Positions 9,028 to 16,669 of a stretch of DNA of 64,000 nt are shown in pieces. Position 1 is the stretch's first letter, and each line of letters starts with the position of its first letter. The notes beneath the pieces are model-generated. The model ran no database searches, was not told where the DNA came from, and saw only the letters and a list, made by a program, of their open reading frames with translations. Both the position numbers and the translations under genes were made by a program. The stretch spans positions 793,001 to 857,000 of the forward strand of contig NC_012491.1 in assembly GCF_000010165.1 (NCBI RefSeq), written 5' to 3'. The stretch is from Brevibacillus brevis NBRC 100599 (GTDB taxonomy: Bacteria; Bacillota; Bacilli; Brevibacillales; Brevibacillaceae).

Positions 9028-10773
9028 TTATTTTCCGGCGTAAATCGGTACTTCCCACTCTACATTTTTGTGTTCAACCATTCGTTTCTCGGTAGTAATG
9101 ATCAATTGCTTTGGAAGGGTTGTGAGGTTTTTTAAGAAGATCGTTCCTTCAAAAATCGCCCGATCATTTTTATACTCAGTCTTATTGATTAAGTAGTCGA
9201 TGTCTTCGTACTTTTTCCCTGTCTCGTCTGTAATGGTCCAGTATTGGTAGGGACCCATAGCGGCAGTATCTGGAGAGAGAGTTGCCTCGAATGCCAGATC
9301 GTAGCCTTCCAATTTTGTGGTAGTCCCATCGTCGTTCACGCGGTGATGGCCGTCATAGCCTTCAAAATCAACGACTGCGTTTGGATCCTTTTGATATTTT
9401 TTGAAAGTAAACTGATCTCCCTGGTCTTTCGCTGTAATGACTTCTTTCTTTTCGAGGCGATTGGTGTCCAATTTCGCGGTTAAAGCAGCCGCTTCCTCTG
9501 TATAAACAGATCCGAGCTTGAAGGTGAGATTTTGGCTTTCGTCAATGGGATAGAAGTAATGGAAGTCTCTTGCTCCACTTTCGGTGGAGTGGGTATGCTC
9601 CCATTTCACATCCCTGATCACATTACTTCTTTTGTTGGCTTCATAAATAACCGCAGTCGAATCCCAAGCAGCGACCGCTGTGCCCTTGTCGTTCACCAGC
9701 TCATAGCTGTATGCGTTATTCTCGTTAGCAGCAAGGGCTCGATCAATGACCATCTCCACTCCGCTTGGCGCAAACGTAATTTGTTTGACGTTCAGCTTGA
9801 GTCCTTGTGGGGTCGTGTAGGCTTTGTTAATTTCATGTGTCTTCATTGCTGCTTTGGCTTTTTTCATATCGACAGGTACGGACAGCTTCCAGTTCCCCTT
9901 GATGTCATCTAGTTGCTTAATGTTAAACTCTACGATCAGCTCGTCTGGCACCTTGTTTACATCATCAAAATAGCTTCGCAGCTCGCGATCCAAGATCATA
10001 ACACCATTATCGACAAACATGGAATGATCCCATTGTTTATTGGGGTATTGAGCATTTTTTTCCTTAGAGGGTATAAGGATGTTTCCTTGTTTGTCTTTGA
10101 TGATGATAAGTGGCTCTTTGTTAGATCTACTCACCATTTCCGACATAAAGCTGTCTAATGCCTTGCCGTTCTTGTCTTTTAAAGAAGCTGCTATGCTAAT
10201 ACGCAGCGGGTCAGCCACCACTTCATGCACGGTAAAAGTGAGGCCTTGATCGGTCGCACTTACATCAACGGACTGCGCGAATCCATTCTTGGCTGCTTGA
10301 GCAATTCCTTTGTCCGCTAATTTTTGCAGGAAGCTATTGCTCACAGGTGCTACAGGATCAGCCTTGCCAATCGGGCTGTTCGTAAAAGCAGCATGGACAT
10401 AACTGGAAAAGGTCGGGGAGACGAGCATTCCTCCCGAGACGACGATGGTTAATGCAGCGGCGGCAAGCGTCATTCTTTTCATGATCGTGATACTCCTTTG
10501 TTTCCACGCGGGTGGTTGATGTGAAGGGGTTGCAGGGTTCAATACTCTCACGGGATGAGGGGAGAGCATCTGAATAATCTTTTGATCCATATTTGGTGAG
10601 AGGGAGTTTTTCCACATCGTTTCTTCTGTTTGGTGCAGCTCATCGATCCATTGCTCCAGCTGGTGCTGGCAGTGTGTGCAATGATCGAGATGACTTTCGA
10701 CATTTCGTTTGTTCACTGGCGTTAAACGATCTTCCATGTAGGCGATCAGCTGTCTTTGCGTAAGGCAATTCAA
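9028..10773 (-). CDS. Membrane anti-sigma factor with zinc-finger N-terminus and DUF4179/DUF5643-type ectodomain
   Basis: A 581-residue regulator expected to bind the sigma factor encoded just upstream and hold it at the membrane. Residues 1-40 form an anti-sigma zinc-finger (ZAS) domain with the HxxxCxxC signature HLDHCTHC. One membrane helix lies near 95-120 (MTLAAAALTIVVSGGMLVSP), followed by a long extracytoplasmic part beginning FTNSPIGKADPVAPV, as in DUF4179 proteins. The start is TTG at 10773, whose last two bases overlap the sigma stop (TTGA); AAGGGGG lies just upstream. The coupling and domain order identify a sigma/anti-sigma pair. The envelope signal sensed is not known. Confidence 0.9.
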   Translation of the reverse strand: MNCLTQRQLIAYMEDRLTPVNKRNVESHLDHCTHCQHQLEQWIDELHQTEETMWKNSLSPNMDQKIIQMLSPHPVRVLNPATPSHQPPAWKQRSITIMKRMTLAAAALTIVVSGGMLVSPTFSSYVHAAFTNSPIGKADPVAPVSNSFLQKLADKGIAQAAKNGFAQSVDVSATDQGLTFTVHEVVADPLRISIAASLKDKNGKALDSFMSEMVSRSNKEPLIIIKDKQGNILIPSKEKNAQYPNKQWDHSMFVDNGVMILDRELRSYFDDVNKVPDELIVEFNIKQLDDIKGNWKLSVPVDMKKAKAAMKTHEINKAYTTPQGLKLNVKQITFAPSGVEMVIDRALAANENNAYSYELVNDKGTAVAAWDSTAVIYEANKRSNVIRDVKWEHTHSTESGARDFHYFYPIDESQNLTFKLGSVYTEEAAALTAKLDTNRLEKKEVITAKDQGDQFTFKKYQKDPNAVVDFEGYDGHHRVNDDGTTTKLEGYDLAFEATLSPDTAAMGPYQYWTITDETGKKYEDIDYLINKTEYKNDRAIFEGTIFLKNLTTLPKQLIITTEKRMVEHKNVEWEVPIYAGK

Positions 10774-11327
10774 AGCGAGGTGCCCCCTTTTTTCTCCGGC
10801 TTGCTTAGCTGGTCTCGCAGCTTTTTCCTGGCATAGGAAAGGCGCATTCTCACGGTATCTACGGACAAAGATAGTTTGTTCCCGATCTCTCGGTAGCTTA
10901 AATGCTGAAGATAATGCAAATCGAGAATCGCCCTATGGTTCTTGTCCAGTGTCATCATCTGCTGTCGCAAAGCATGACGCTGTTCTTTTTCCAGATAATC
11001 TTCCTCTGGGATCGGACATTCGTCTTTGACCTCGACATCCATCTCCGTTACGGAAGGCATCCGCTTTCTTTTTCGCAGCTCGTCAATCCCGCGATTGATC
11101 GCGATTCGATACAGCCAGGCAGAAAAGGAGCAATTGGGTTTATAATCTGGCAGACTGTAGTACGCCTTGATAAAAACCTCCTGCACCATGTCTTCGGCAT
11201 CATGAGAATGATGGAGCGTGCGCTGGAGAATCGAAGCGATTTTTCCCTTGTATTTATTGACGATCAGAGCATAAGCCTCTTTATTTCCTTGAAGAACCTC
11301 CGCAATGACCTCTCGATCGTCCTGCAT
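10770..11327 (-). CDS. ECF RNA polymerase sigma factor (sigma-70 family)
   Basis: A 185-residue extracytoplasmic-function sigma factor. Region 2 is DAEDMVQEVFIKAYYSLPDYK followed by FSAWLYRIAINRGIDELRKRKR; region 4 is LDLHYLQHLSYREIGNKLSLSVDTVRMRLSYARKKLR. The frame stays open to 11444, but the start at 11327 (MQDDREVIAEVLQ) is chosen because the ideal site AAGGAGGT (11335-11342) sits 7 bases in front of it. It overlaps the anti-sigma gene and the two are certainly one operon. A CGTCTA-type motif about 60 bases upstream could be its own promoter, the usual arrangement in such pairs. Confidence 0.92.
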   Translation of the reverse strand: MQDDREVIAEVLQGNKEAYALIVNKYKGKIASILQRTLHHSHDAEDMVQEVFIKAYYSLPDYKPNCSFSAWLYRIAINRGIDELRKRKRMPSVTEMDVEVKDECPIPEEDYLEKEQRHALRQQMMTLDKNHRAILDLHYLQHLSYREIGNKLSLSVDTVRMRLSYARKKLRDQLSKPEKKGGTSL

Positions 11328-11384
11328 GTTTGTTACCTCCTTGCAAAAAGGTGCTGCGCAGCTTTCCGTTTTGCTGTTCACTAC

Positions 11385-11420
11385 TATAGACGACAAGAAG
11401 GGAAAACCCCTCTCAAACTT
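11385..11420 (-). promoter_or_regulatory. Candidate autoregulated ECF promoter
   Basis: On the - strand a CGTCTA box (complement of 11387-11392), typical of ECF -10 elements in Bacillales, lies downstream of a GTTTGAGAGGGGTTTT segment (complement of 11403-11418) in the position of a -35 element. It fits autoregulation, but the -35 is not a standard match. Confidence 0.35.
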
Positions 11421-11432
11421 TTTTATAAAAAA

Positions 11433-11494
11433 AGAAAATGGCATAGGAAGAGGATGCCGTTCTTCACTCGCTAGAAGGGCATCCTCTTTCCATT
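11433..11494 (-). terminator. Long terminator hairpin after the SUKH gene
   Basis: GAGGATGCC (11450-11458) pairs with GGCATCCTC (11478-11486) and the stem extends outward through GGAA/TTCC and AAAATGG/CCATTTT. On the - strand it is followed by a T-rich run (complement of 11427-11438). Confidence 0.75.
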
Positions 11495-12565
11495 TTACCG
11501 TGTAATCCGATAAACCTCGCCACTCAACCGTCCTCGAATTTTATAAACATCGCCGACGGAAACAGCTATATCCTTTGCACCTTTAATCAAAATCTCTTGC
11601 TCCAATCCTTCTACATACAGTGGGAAGTGATTTCCGCCAATATCGTGCGTAAATAATCTGTTTACACGCCCGATGACCTCGTGCAAGGAGCGATCTCCAA
11701 TATGGCTAAGGGATGGTTCCATACTATTATCCAGTTGGGTCAGCTCTAAAGCACTAAATGATACATGTTCCATGTAGAGGGAGACAACAAGGTGATCGTT
11801 GACCTTGGTATACTCTGAATATCCCCCCTCAAGCATGAAATCACCCGGGCAAAAATATTCAAACTGAAACAAAAAGTCATTATTTAGCTTGCGTACGTGC
11901 AAATCCCTAACATTTCCGCCAAGCTTCACATCGGTAATGACGCATTCAAACTTGTCGTTTTGTTCCAAGTAGGCCAATCTACGGGTCATCTGCTGATTGA
12001 GCCATTTGAGATAATACGCTGCAAATGAATCACTGACGAAACGTGTCCCCTGTCCATTACAGGTATCGATGTAGTACAGCTTTCCGGCAAGCTCACCTGA
12101 TACAATCATGACAATAAAATACCCGCAACCATCGTTATGTAAGGTGATGGTACCGTGAAGTGCCTCCGTAATCATCTGATCATATTCATCGTCCGTAATC
12201 GTATCGTCTTCTGTTTCGTCTAAATCATCGTCAAAGCAACGGTTGCATTTATCCAAGGAAAAGGGGAGACTCATATATTCTAAGCCAACAGTTTTTTGTA
12301 AGCTTTCTTCCAAACACCCCATTGCATGTGACAAGGACAAGGGGAACTGTTTGGCATGTTTCCCGCCATTTCCGATGTAGAGCAGGAAATCTTTGTAGTC
12401 TTGCGGTAATACTATGTGAGCCGAGGATTCGAACTGTTCGATTTGCTCTAATGTCAATCGTTCATTCAAAACATACGGACAATTTCCGTCATAGAGGCTG
12501 TGGTATTGATCCAGCATTTCTTCAACCTTTGTAATAAACGCGCTTTTGGGGGCGGTATCTTTCAT
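11495..12565 (-). CDS. SMI1/KNR4 (SUKH) domain protein with extended C-terminus
   Basis: A 356-residue cytoplasmic protein. The SUKH core is seen near residues 20-150: LTLEQIEQFESSAHIVLPQDYKDFLLYIGNGGKH, then a long acidic loop (DDDLDETEDDTITDDEYDQ) and GCGYFIVMIVSGELAGKLYYIDTCNGQ. About 170 further residues form a domain I do not recognise. SUKH proteins often act as immunity proteins against polymorphic toxins, but many are solitary housekeeping-type genes, and no toxin is adjacent here. The start is ATG 12565 (MKDTAPKSAF) with GAGGTG upstream; the frame is open to 12652 across the neighbour's start, which I reject. Only 31 bases separate it from the divergent phosphoesterase gene. Confidence 0.8.
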   Translation of the reverse strand: MKDTAPKSAFITKVEEMLDQYHSLYDGNCPYVLNERLTLEQIEQFESSAHIVLPQDYKDFLLYIGNGGKHAKQFPLSLSHAMGCLEESLQKTVGLEYMSLPFSLDKCNRCFDDDLDETEDDTITDDEYDQMITEALHGTITLHNDGCGYFIVMIVSGELAGKLYYIDTCNGQGTRFVSDSFAAYYLKWLNQQMTRRLAYLEQNDKFECVITDVKLGGNVRDLHVRKLNNDFLFQFEYFCPGDFMLEGGYSEYTKVNDHLVVSLYMEHVSFSALELTQLDNSMEPSLSHIGDRSLHEVIGRVNRLFTHDIGGNHFPLYVEGLEQEILIKGAKDIAVSVGDVYKIRGRLSGEVYRITR

Positions 12566-12596
12566 CCTGTCTAGCACCTCAATCGTAAAGGAGTAT

Positions 12597-13352
12597 ATGA
12601 CCTTGAGCCAAAACAACCATTCCATCGCGGTGATCTCTGACGTACATAGCAACGCCTATGCATTAGAAGCTGTTCTGCACGACATAGATTCCCGCGGAAT
12701 TGAAACCATTGTGAATTTGGGCGATACCTTATTCGGGCCGCTTGATCCGATCAAAACAGCAGAGCTCTTGATGGAGCGAGCTGAAATCATCCACATCATG
12801 GGTAATTGTGACAGATATTTACTGGGAGAGCAAATGGAGTCAATTACCTTCCAATACGTGAAACCACTGCTGACACAAGAAATGCTCAGCTGGATCGGGT
12901 CATTCCAAAAACAATGGACACAGGATGATCTGTTATTTTGCCACGGAACACCTTTTGCCGATGATGTCTATTTATTGGAGAACGTCGCTCCCTACGGAAT
13001 AGAAGACAAAAGTGCGAATGCGCTAATGATTGAGCTGACAGGTATCCAACAAAAAGTCATTTTTTGCGGACACTCTCATGTGCCGAAATCCGTGTGGCTC
13101 CCAGATGGGAAGCTCGTAGTAAATCCGGGGAGTGTCGGATTGCCAGCGTATTTTGAAGAGACGCCGTACCCGCATTCGATGGAATCGAAAACCCCGCATG
13201 CCAAGTACGTCACGGTAAAAAAGCAGGGCGGCTCGTGGTTAGTTGAGCACGTATTAGTTCCGTATGATTTCGAGCAGGCAGCCAGAAAAGCAGAGGAAAA
13301 CGGGCGCAGAGATTATGCCTATGCAATCCGAACGGGAAGAGCAGAGCTGTAG
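12597..13352 (+). CDS. Metallophosphoesterase (calcineurin-like, YfcE/MJ0936 type)
   Basis: A 251-residue cytosolic phosphoesterase. The di-metal motifs of the superfamily appear in order: DVHSN (as SDVHSNAYALEAVL), GDTLFGP, GNCD, CHGTP and GHSH, ending with the usual VNPGSVGLP. This group hydrolyses phosphodiester or phosphomonoester bonds; the substrate is not predictable. ATG 12597 is only three bases from AAAGGAG, while an in-frame TTG at 12603 has ideal spacing, so initiation at TTG is quite possible and would remove two residues. It is followed after one base by a small unknown gene and then a pentapeptide-repeat gene, likely one operon. Confidence 0.88.
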   Translation: MTLSQNNHSIAVISDVHSNAYALEAVLHDIDSRGIETIVNLGDTLFGPLDPIKTAELLMERAEIIHIMGNCDRYLLGEQMESITFQYVKPLLTQEMLSWIGSFQKQWTQDDLLFCHGTPFADDVYLLENVAPYGIEDKSANALMIELTGIQQKVIFCGHSHVPKSVWLPDGKLVVNPGSVGLPAYFEETPYPHSMESKTPHAKYVTVKKQGGSWLVEHVLVPYDFEQAARKAEENGRRDYAYAIRTGRAEL

Positions 13353-13353
13353 C

Positions 13354-13686
13354 ATGTCGATCTGTGCATTCATACTCGAAGCACAAAATGAATGGGAGAG
13401 CAGCTTTTTCGTGCCGATTGCAACAGAGTCATTTTTCAAACGCTGTTGGCTGCCAGCGATTGAAGCATTACGTTTACGCTGGACAGCTATTTTTCCAACA
13501 GGTATCGATGTGGAGGAGCAGGATTTGCCAGCGGTCATGGAAGAATTGAACCTGATAAAAGCCTGGGCAGCTCATCATTTGGCTGATGAAGAGGATAGGA
13601 TGAGGCTAGTAGAACGAATAGATTGGATTTGTGAAAAATTGCCGCAAGCTTTCCAACGAAAAGAAGCCATTTTGTTTATCGGATAA
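13354..13686 (+). CDS. Small protein of unknown function
   Basis: A 110-residue protein starting MSICAFILEAQNEWESSFFVPIA. The start at 13354 is four bases after the upstream stop begins (TAGCATG), so translation is likely coupled; the frame is open upstream inside the phosphoesterase but that is only overlap. There is no signal peptide or membrane helix; the composition is rich in Trp, Glu and Ala and looks like an all-helical domain. I do not recognise the family. Its position between the phosphoesterase and the pentapeptide protein is the only functional hint. Confidence 0.6.
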   Translation: MSICAFILEAQNEWESSFFVPIATESFFKRCWLPAIEALRLRWTAIFPTGIDVEEQDLPAVMEELNLIKAWAAHHLADEEDRMRLVERIDWICEKLPQAFQRKEAILFIG

Positions 13687-13699
13687 GGCAGGGGTTTTC

Positions 13700-14299
13700 A
13701 TGAAGGACGATATCATCAAGAAATTAGCTTTGCACAAGCAATGGATTGATTCGATTGGGAAAACGGGTGAGAGATTAGTCGTCGATGAGGTAGATTTTCG
13801 CTCCATAGACGTAGCAGAGTACCCTTTGGACCAATCTCGTTTGATCGCCAGTAGTTTTGACGGGATGAATCTAAAGGATAAAGATCTTTATGCAGCGCAT
13901 CTATACTCCTCTACGTTTCGATCAGCGAATTTAGAAAACGCTATCTTCATCAAAAGCGAAGCGTCTTATGCAGACTTTTCAAATGCTAATTTACAAAAGA
14001 CAAACTTTGTTAAAAGCTCTTGCTTCGAAACGGTGTTTGTGCGAGTCGATTTGCGGAAGGCAAAATTAGTAAATGCTCTCTTTTATCAGGCAGATTTTAG
14101 AGATGCCGATTTACAGGATGCAGATATCCGTGATTCTTCATTTGAAGAAGTGTTATTTAGAGGAGCGCAATTAAAAGGAGTAACCGGTTTAGAAGAAGCT
14201 ACTATTAGAAGTATTAATATCGGTACCGTCGAGCAGCCAGAAATTCTTGCAGGAAAAGAAGCGAGAAATTGGCTCATACAGCAAATCCATACCCCATGA
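13700..14299 (+). CDS. Pentapeptide-repeat protein
   Basis: A 199-residue protein. From about residue 50 it shows consecutive A(D/N)LXX-type pentapeptides, such as ANLENAIFIKSEASYADFSN, NANLQKTNF, ADFRDADLQDADIRDSSF and RGAQLKG, which fold as a right-handed quadrilateral beta-helix. Some members of the family mimic DNA and protect gyrase (Qnr, MfpA) and others have no known role, so no function is assigned. The start is ATG 13700 (MKDDIIKKLALHK) after AAGGCAGGGG. It ends the phosphoesterase operon and has its own strong terminator. Confidence 0.88.
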   Translation: MKDDIIKKLALHKQWIDSIGKTGERLVVDEVDFRSIDVAEYPLDQSRLIASSFDGMNLKDKDLYAAHLYSSTFRSANLENAIFIKSEASYADFSNANLQKTNFVKSSCFETVFVRVDLRKAKLVNALFYQADFRDADLQDADIRDSSFEEVLFRGAQLKGVTGLEEATIRSINIGTVEQPEILAGKEARNWLIQQIHTP

Positions 14300-14300
14300 A

Positions 14301-14334
14301 AAAAGGAAGAGGACAAGCGCCCTCTTCCTTTTCC
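14301..14334. terminator. Bidirectional rho-independent terminator
   Basis: GGAAGAGG (14305-14312) pairs with CCTCTTCC (14321-14328), with A-run on the left and T-run on the right; it serves converging genes on both strands. Confidence 0.88.
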
Positions 14335-14337
14335 CTA

Positions 14338-15954
14338 TTAAGCCTTTCCTGCTTCGCCCTCAGGCTTCTGTCCCATCTTCCCACTACGCAGTGGAATTTC
14401 CTTCAGGAACAGCGCGATGATGACAGCCATACCTGCTACAATCGCCCCAGTCAAAAACGTAGTCGTAATTCCATAGCTCATCGCTTCCCGGATCATATCC
14501 AGCATGTGAGTAAACAGCGGCTGTAAATCCGGTGGCAAACTAGCCAGCGCGGCTTCAATTTTCGGCTGATCCAACAAATTTTGCGGATTCGTGAAGAGCG
14601 ACAGCTTCTCTGCCAGAGCAGGGTCGGCTGCTGCGGGATTGTTCACCTGACCCATGGCTCCCGACAGTTGCGTCATTTTCGCAGTCATGCTGGCACTCAT
14701 GACGGTTCCCATGACAGCAATTCCAATGGTCCCACCGAGGTTGCGGAAAAGCTGCGACGTTGCTGTAGCGACACCCAATTGCTGCGGTGCGACTGCATTT
14801 TGCACCGTCAAAGAGAAGACTGGCATCGCAATCCCGATCCCCAAACCGAGAATAATCATGTAGATCACGAGCAAGTAAATCGGTGTGGTTGGCGACATGA
14901 AATACATCAACACCATGCCAAAGGTCATGACGAGAAGTCCACCCAGCGCCATCTTTTTATATTTTCCCGTCTTGGTCATTATTTGTCCGGCGATTGCAGA
15001 GGTTCCGAGCATGGCAATCGACATCGGCATCGCCACATAACCAGCCATCGTCGGAGAGATGCCTTTGACCCCTTGGACAAAGAATGGCACATAAATGATA
15101 GCGCCCATCATCCCCGCGTTGAGGAAGAATCCGACCAGATTAGAGACAGTAAAAATACTGTTTTTGAACAAGCCCAGCGGAAGCACGGGAGTCTTTACTT
15201 TCCTCTCAATCATAATAAACACGATCAACGCAATGATTGTGGAGGCAAACAAACCAATAATTTGCCACGAGCCCCAAGCGTGTTTGCCTGGGCCATTACC
15301 TGCCCATGAGAAGGCGAGTAGCATCGGTACGATGGTGAGTGTCAGGAACAGCGAGCCGAAGTAGTCGACAGACTCTCCTTCTTGCTTTGGTACTTTTGGG
15401 AAATGAATCATGATCAACAGAAAGGCAATCACGCCAATCGGCAAGAAGATCCAGAACACCCAATGCCAGTCGAGATGGTCGACGATATAGCCGCCCATCA
15501 GAGGACCAAGCACACTGGATACACCAAAGACGGCACTCATGATTCCGCCCCATTTGGCGCGCTCGCGAGGCTCGTACAGATCACCCATGGCGGTAAAAGC
15601 AGTGGACATGATGATCCCGGCACCCGCCCCTTGAATGCCACGATACGTAATCAGTTGAAAAATATCGGTAGAAAACCCAGACAACAAAGCTCCGATACTA
15701 AACAACGCGATACCCGTCAAAATAAACGGTTTTCTTCCATATATATCGGAGAGCTTTCCAACCAGTACAGAAGCGACGGTTGAGGTCAGCAAATAAATCG
15801 TAATCGCCCACGAATAGTAATCCATGCCACCCAGCTTCGAAATAATACGCGGCATGGCAACCCCGATAATGGTCTGGTTGATCGCGGCGAAAAACATGGC
15901 CGTAATAATCGCGATCATAATCGTCACTTTCTTTTTCTCTGTCAGCTGTTGCAA
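14338..15954 (-). CDS. MFS drug efflux transporter, DHA2 (EmrB/QacA) family
   Basis: A 538-residue exporter with 14 predicted membrane helices. Family signatures are visible: the loop 2-3 motif GKLSDIYGRKPFIL (motif A) and the helix-5 antiporter motif GVSSVLGPLMGGYIVDHLDWHWVFWIFLP (motif C with the DHA2-typical W-rich ending). Such proteins expel drugs in exchange for protons. The start is TTG 15954 with GAGAGGAG 8 bases before it. It overlaps the MarR gene by 13 bases, so it is co-transcribed with and probably repressed by that regulator. Substrate unknown. Confidence 0.92.
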   Translation of the reverse strand: MQQLTEKKKVTIMIAIITAMFFAAINQTIIGVAMPRIISKLGGMDYYSWAITIYLLTSTVASVLVGKLSDIYGRKPFILTGIALFSIGALLSGFSTDIFQLITYRGIQGAGAGIIMSTAFTAMGDLYEPRERAKWGGIMSAVFGVSSVLGPLMGGYIVDHLDWHWVFWIFLPIGVIAFLLIMIHFPKVPKQEGESVDYFGSLFLTLTIVPMLLAFSWAGNGPGKHAWGSWQIIGLFASTIIALIVFIMIERKVKTPVLPLGLFKNSIFTVSNLVGFFLNAGMMGAIIYVPFFVQGVKGISPTMAGYVAMPMSIAMLGTSAIAGQIMTKTGKYKKMALGGLLVMTFGMVLMYFMSPTTPIYLLVIYMIILGLGIGIAMPVFSLTVQNAVAPQQLGVATATSQLFRNLGGTIGIAVMGTVMSASMTAKMTQLSGAMGQVNNPAAADPALAEKLSLFTNPQNLLDQPKIEAALASLPPDLQPLFTHMLDMIREAMSYGITTTFLTGAIVAGMAVIIALFLKEIPLRSGKMGQKPEGEAGKA

Positions 15955-16391
15955 TTTTGATGCTCCTCTCTTTGTTGATCTATATTCTTCAGAACCTGGT
16001 GATAGATGCGGACTAAGTGTTGTTTGTCTTCATCAGATACACCTGCGAAAAACTGTTCAATCGTGCTCCTCACCACGGCTTTGTATTGCCGCAGGATATC
16101 TTTTCCTTGATCGGTTATGTCCAGTTGCACGACGCGGCGGTCTGTACTGTCACGATTTCTCGTGGCATAGCCGCAAGCAATCAATTTATCAGCGAGACTC
16201 GTAACGGCTCCGGGGGTAATGTTCATACGTAATGCAATAGAAGATGCTTTCTGTGGACCGCTCATATCTAGGATTCGCAAAAGCATCGCTTGTGATCCTG
16301 ATACGAGTGGATCCAAACGCTTGTGTGACTCAGCCGAAACCTTCCGTTGGAGTTGTATATAAAGTTCTTCAAAATTGTTTTGGCTTTGCAT
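15942..16391 (-). CDS. MarR family transcriptional regulator
   Basis: A 149-residue winged-helix repressor. The DNA-binding part reads SSIALRMNITPGAVTSLADKLIACGYATRNRDSTDRRVVQLDITDQG, with the DxRxxxxxLT wing signature. ATG 16391 (MQSQNNFEEL) is preferred since AGGAGAGGG lies just upstream; an ATG at 16412 would place that ribosome site inside the gene. It is the first gene of the operon with the DHA2 exporter, and a long palindrome lies just downstream of the -10 box of their promoter. Together these suggest ligand-released autorepression of an efflux pump. Confidence 0.92.
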   Translation of the reverse strand: MQSQNNFEELYIQLQRKVSAESHKRLDPLVSGSQAMLLRILDMSGPQKASSIALRMNITPGAVTSLADKLIACGYATRNRDSTDRRVVQLDITDQGKDILRQYKAVVRSTIEQFFAGVSDEDKQHLVRIYHQVLKNIDQQREEHQNCNS

Positions 16392-16421
16392 CGTACCCTC
16401 TCCTGTTTTCATTGCTTAATT

Positions 16422-16490
16422 GTATATGGCGTTAAATGTTTACCCCCTAAAACATTTATGAGTATACATCGATTCATGAAGGAGAGTCAA
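16422..16490 (-). promoter_or_regulatory. Promoter and MarR-type operator palindrome
   Basis: On the - strand TTGACT (complement of 16485-16490) and TATACT (complement of 16461-16466) are 18 bases apart. Directly downstream lies the inverted repeat TAAATGTTT (16433-16441) / AAACATTTA (16450-16458), with outer GTATA/TATAC arms (16422-16426, 16463-16467). The repeat covers the start of transcription, as expected for the MarR repressor encoded next. Confidence 0.75.
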
Positions 16491-16591
16491 ATTAACCTTT
16501 TACCAATTTGACCAATTCAGGTGGCATTGCTGATACAGGGTGTACTCTAAATGAACAAATCATACAGGAAGAAAGTTCCGACTTCCATTTA

Positions 16592-16620
16592 TTTACATTT
16601 AGACGCTCTTTTTGTAAAAT
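16592..16620 (+). promoter_or_regulatory. Sigma-A type promoter of the HTH-TPR/peptide operon
   Basis: TTTACA (16592-16597) and TAAAAT (16615-16620) are separated by exactly 17 bases, about 50 bases before the regulator start. Confidence 0.55.
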
Positions 16621-16669
16621 ATAGGGAGTTTGATGTTTCTTTTTTTTGCTAAGGAGGAGTAGGTTTAAT

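Noticed and set aside
8441-9058. A 205-codon open frame on the - strand opposite the RimJ/L-like acetyltransferase
   Set aside because: It runs through a bidirectional terminator and into the end of the anti-sigma gene; no ribosome site or recognisable domain.
9559-9596. CTCCACTTTCGGTGGAG hairpin considered as a terminator or attenuator
   Set aside because: It lies inside the anti-sigma coding region and has no T-run.
14581-15309. A 242-codon open frame on the + strand opposite the DHA2 exporter gene
   Set aside because: His/Arg/Gln-rich antisense translation typical of the reverse of a membrane protein gene; no start site; the - strand protein has clear MFS motifs.
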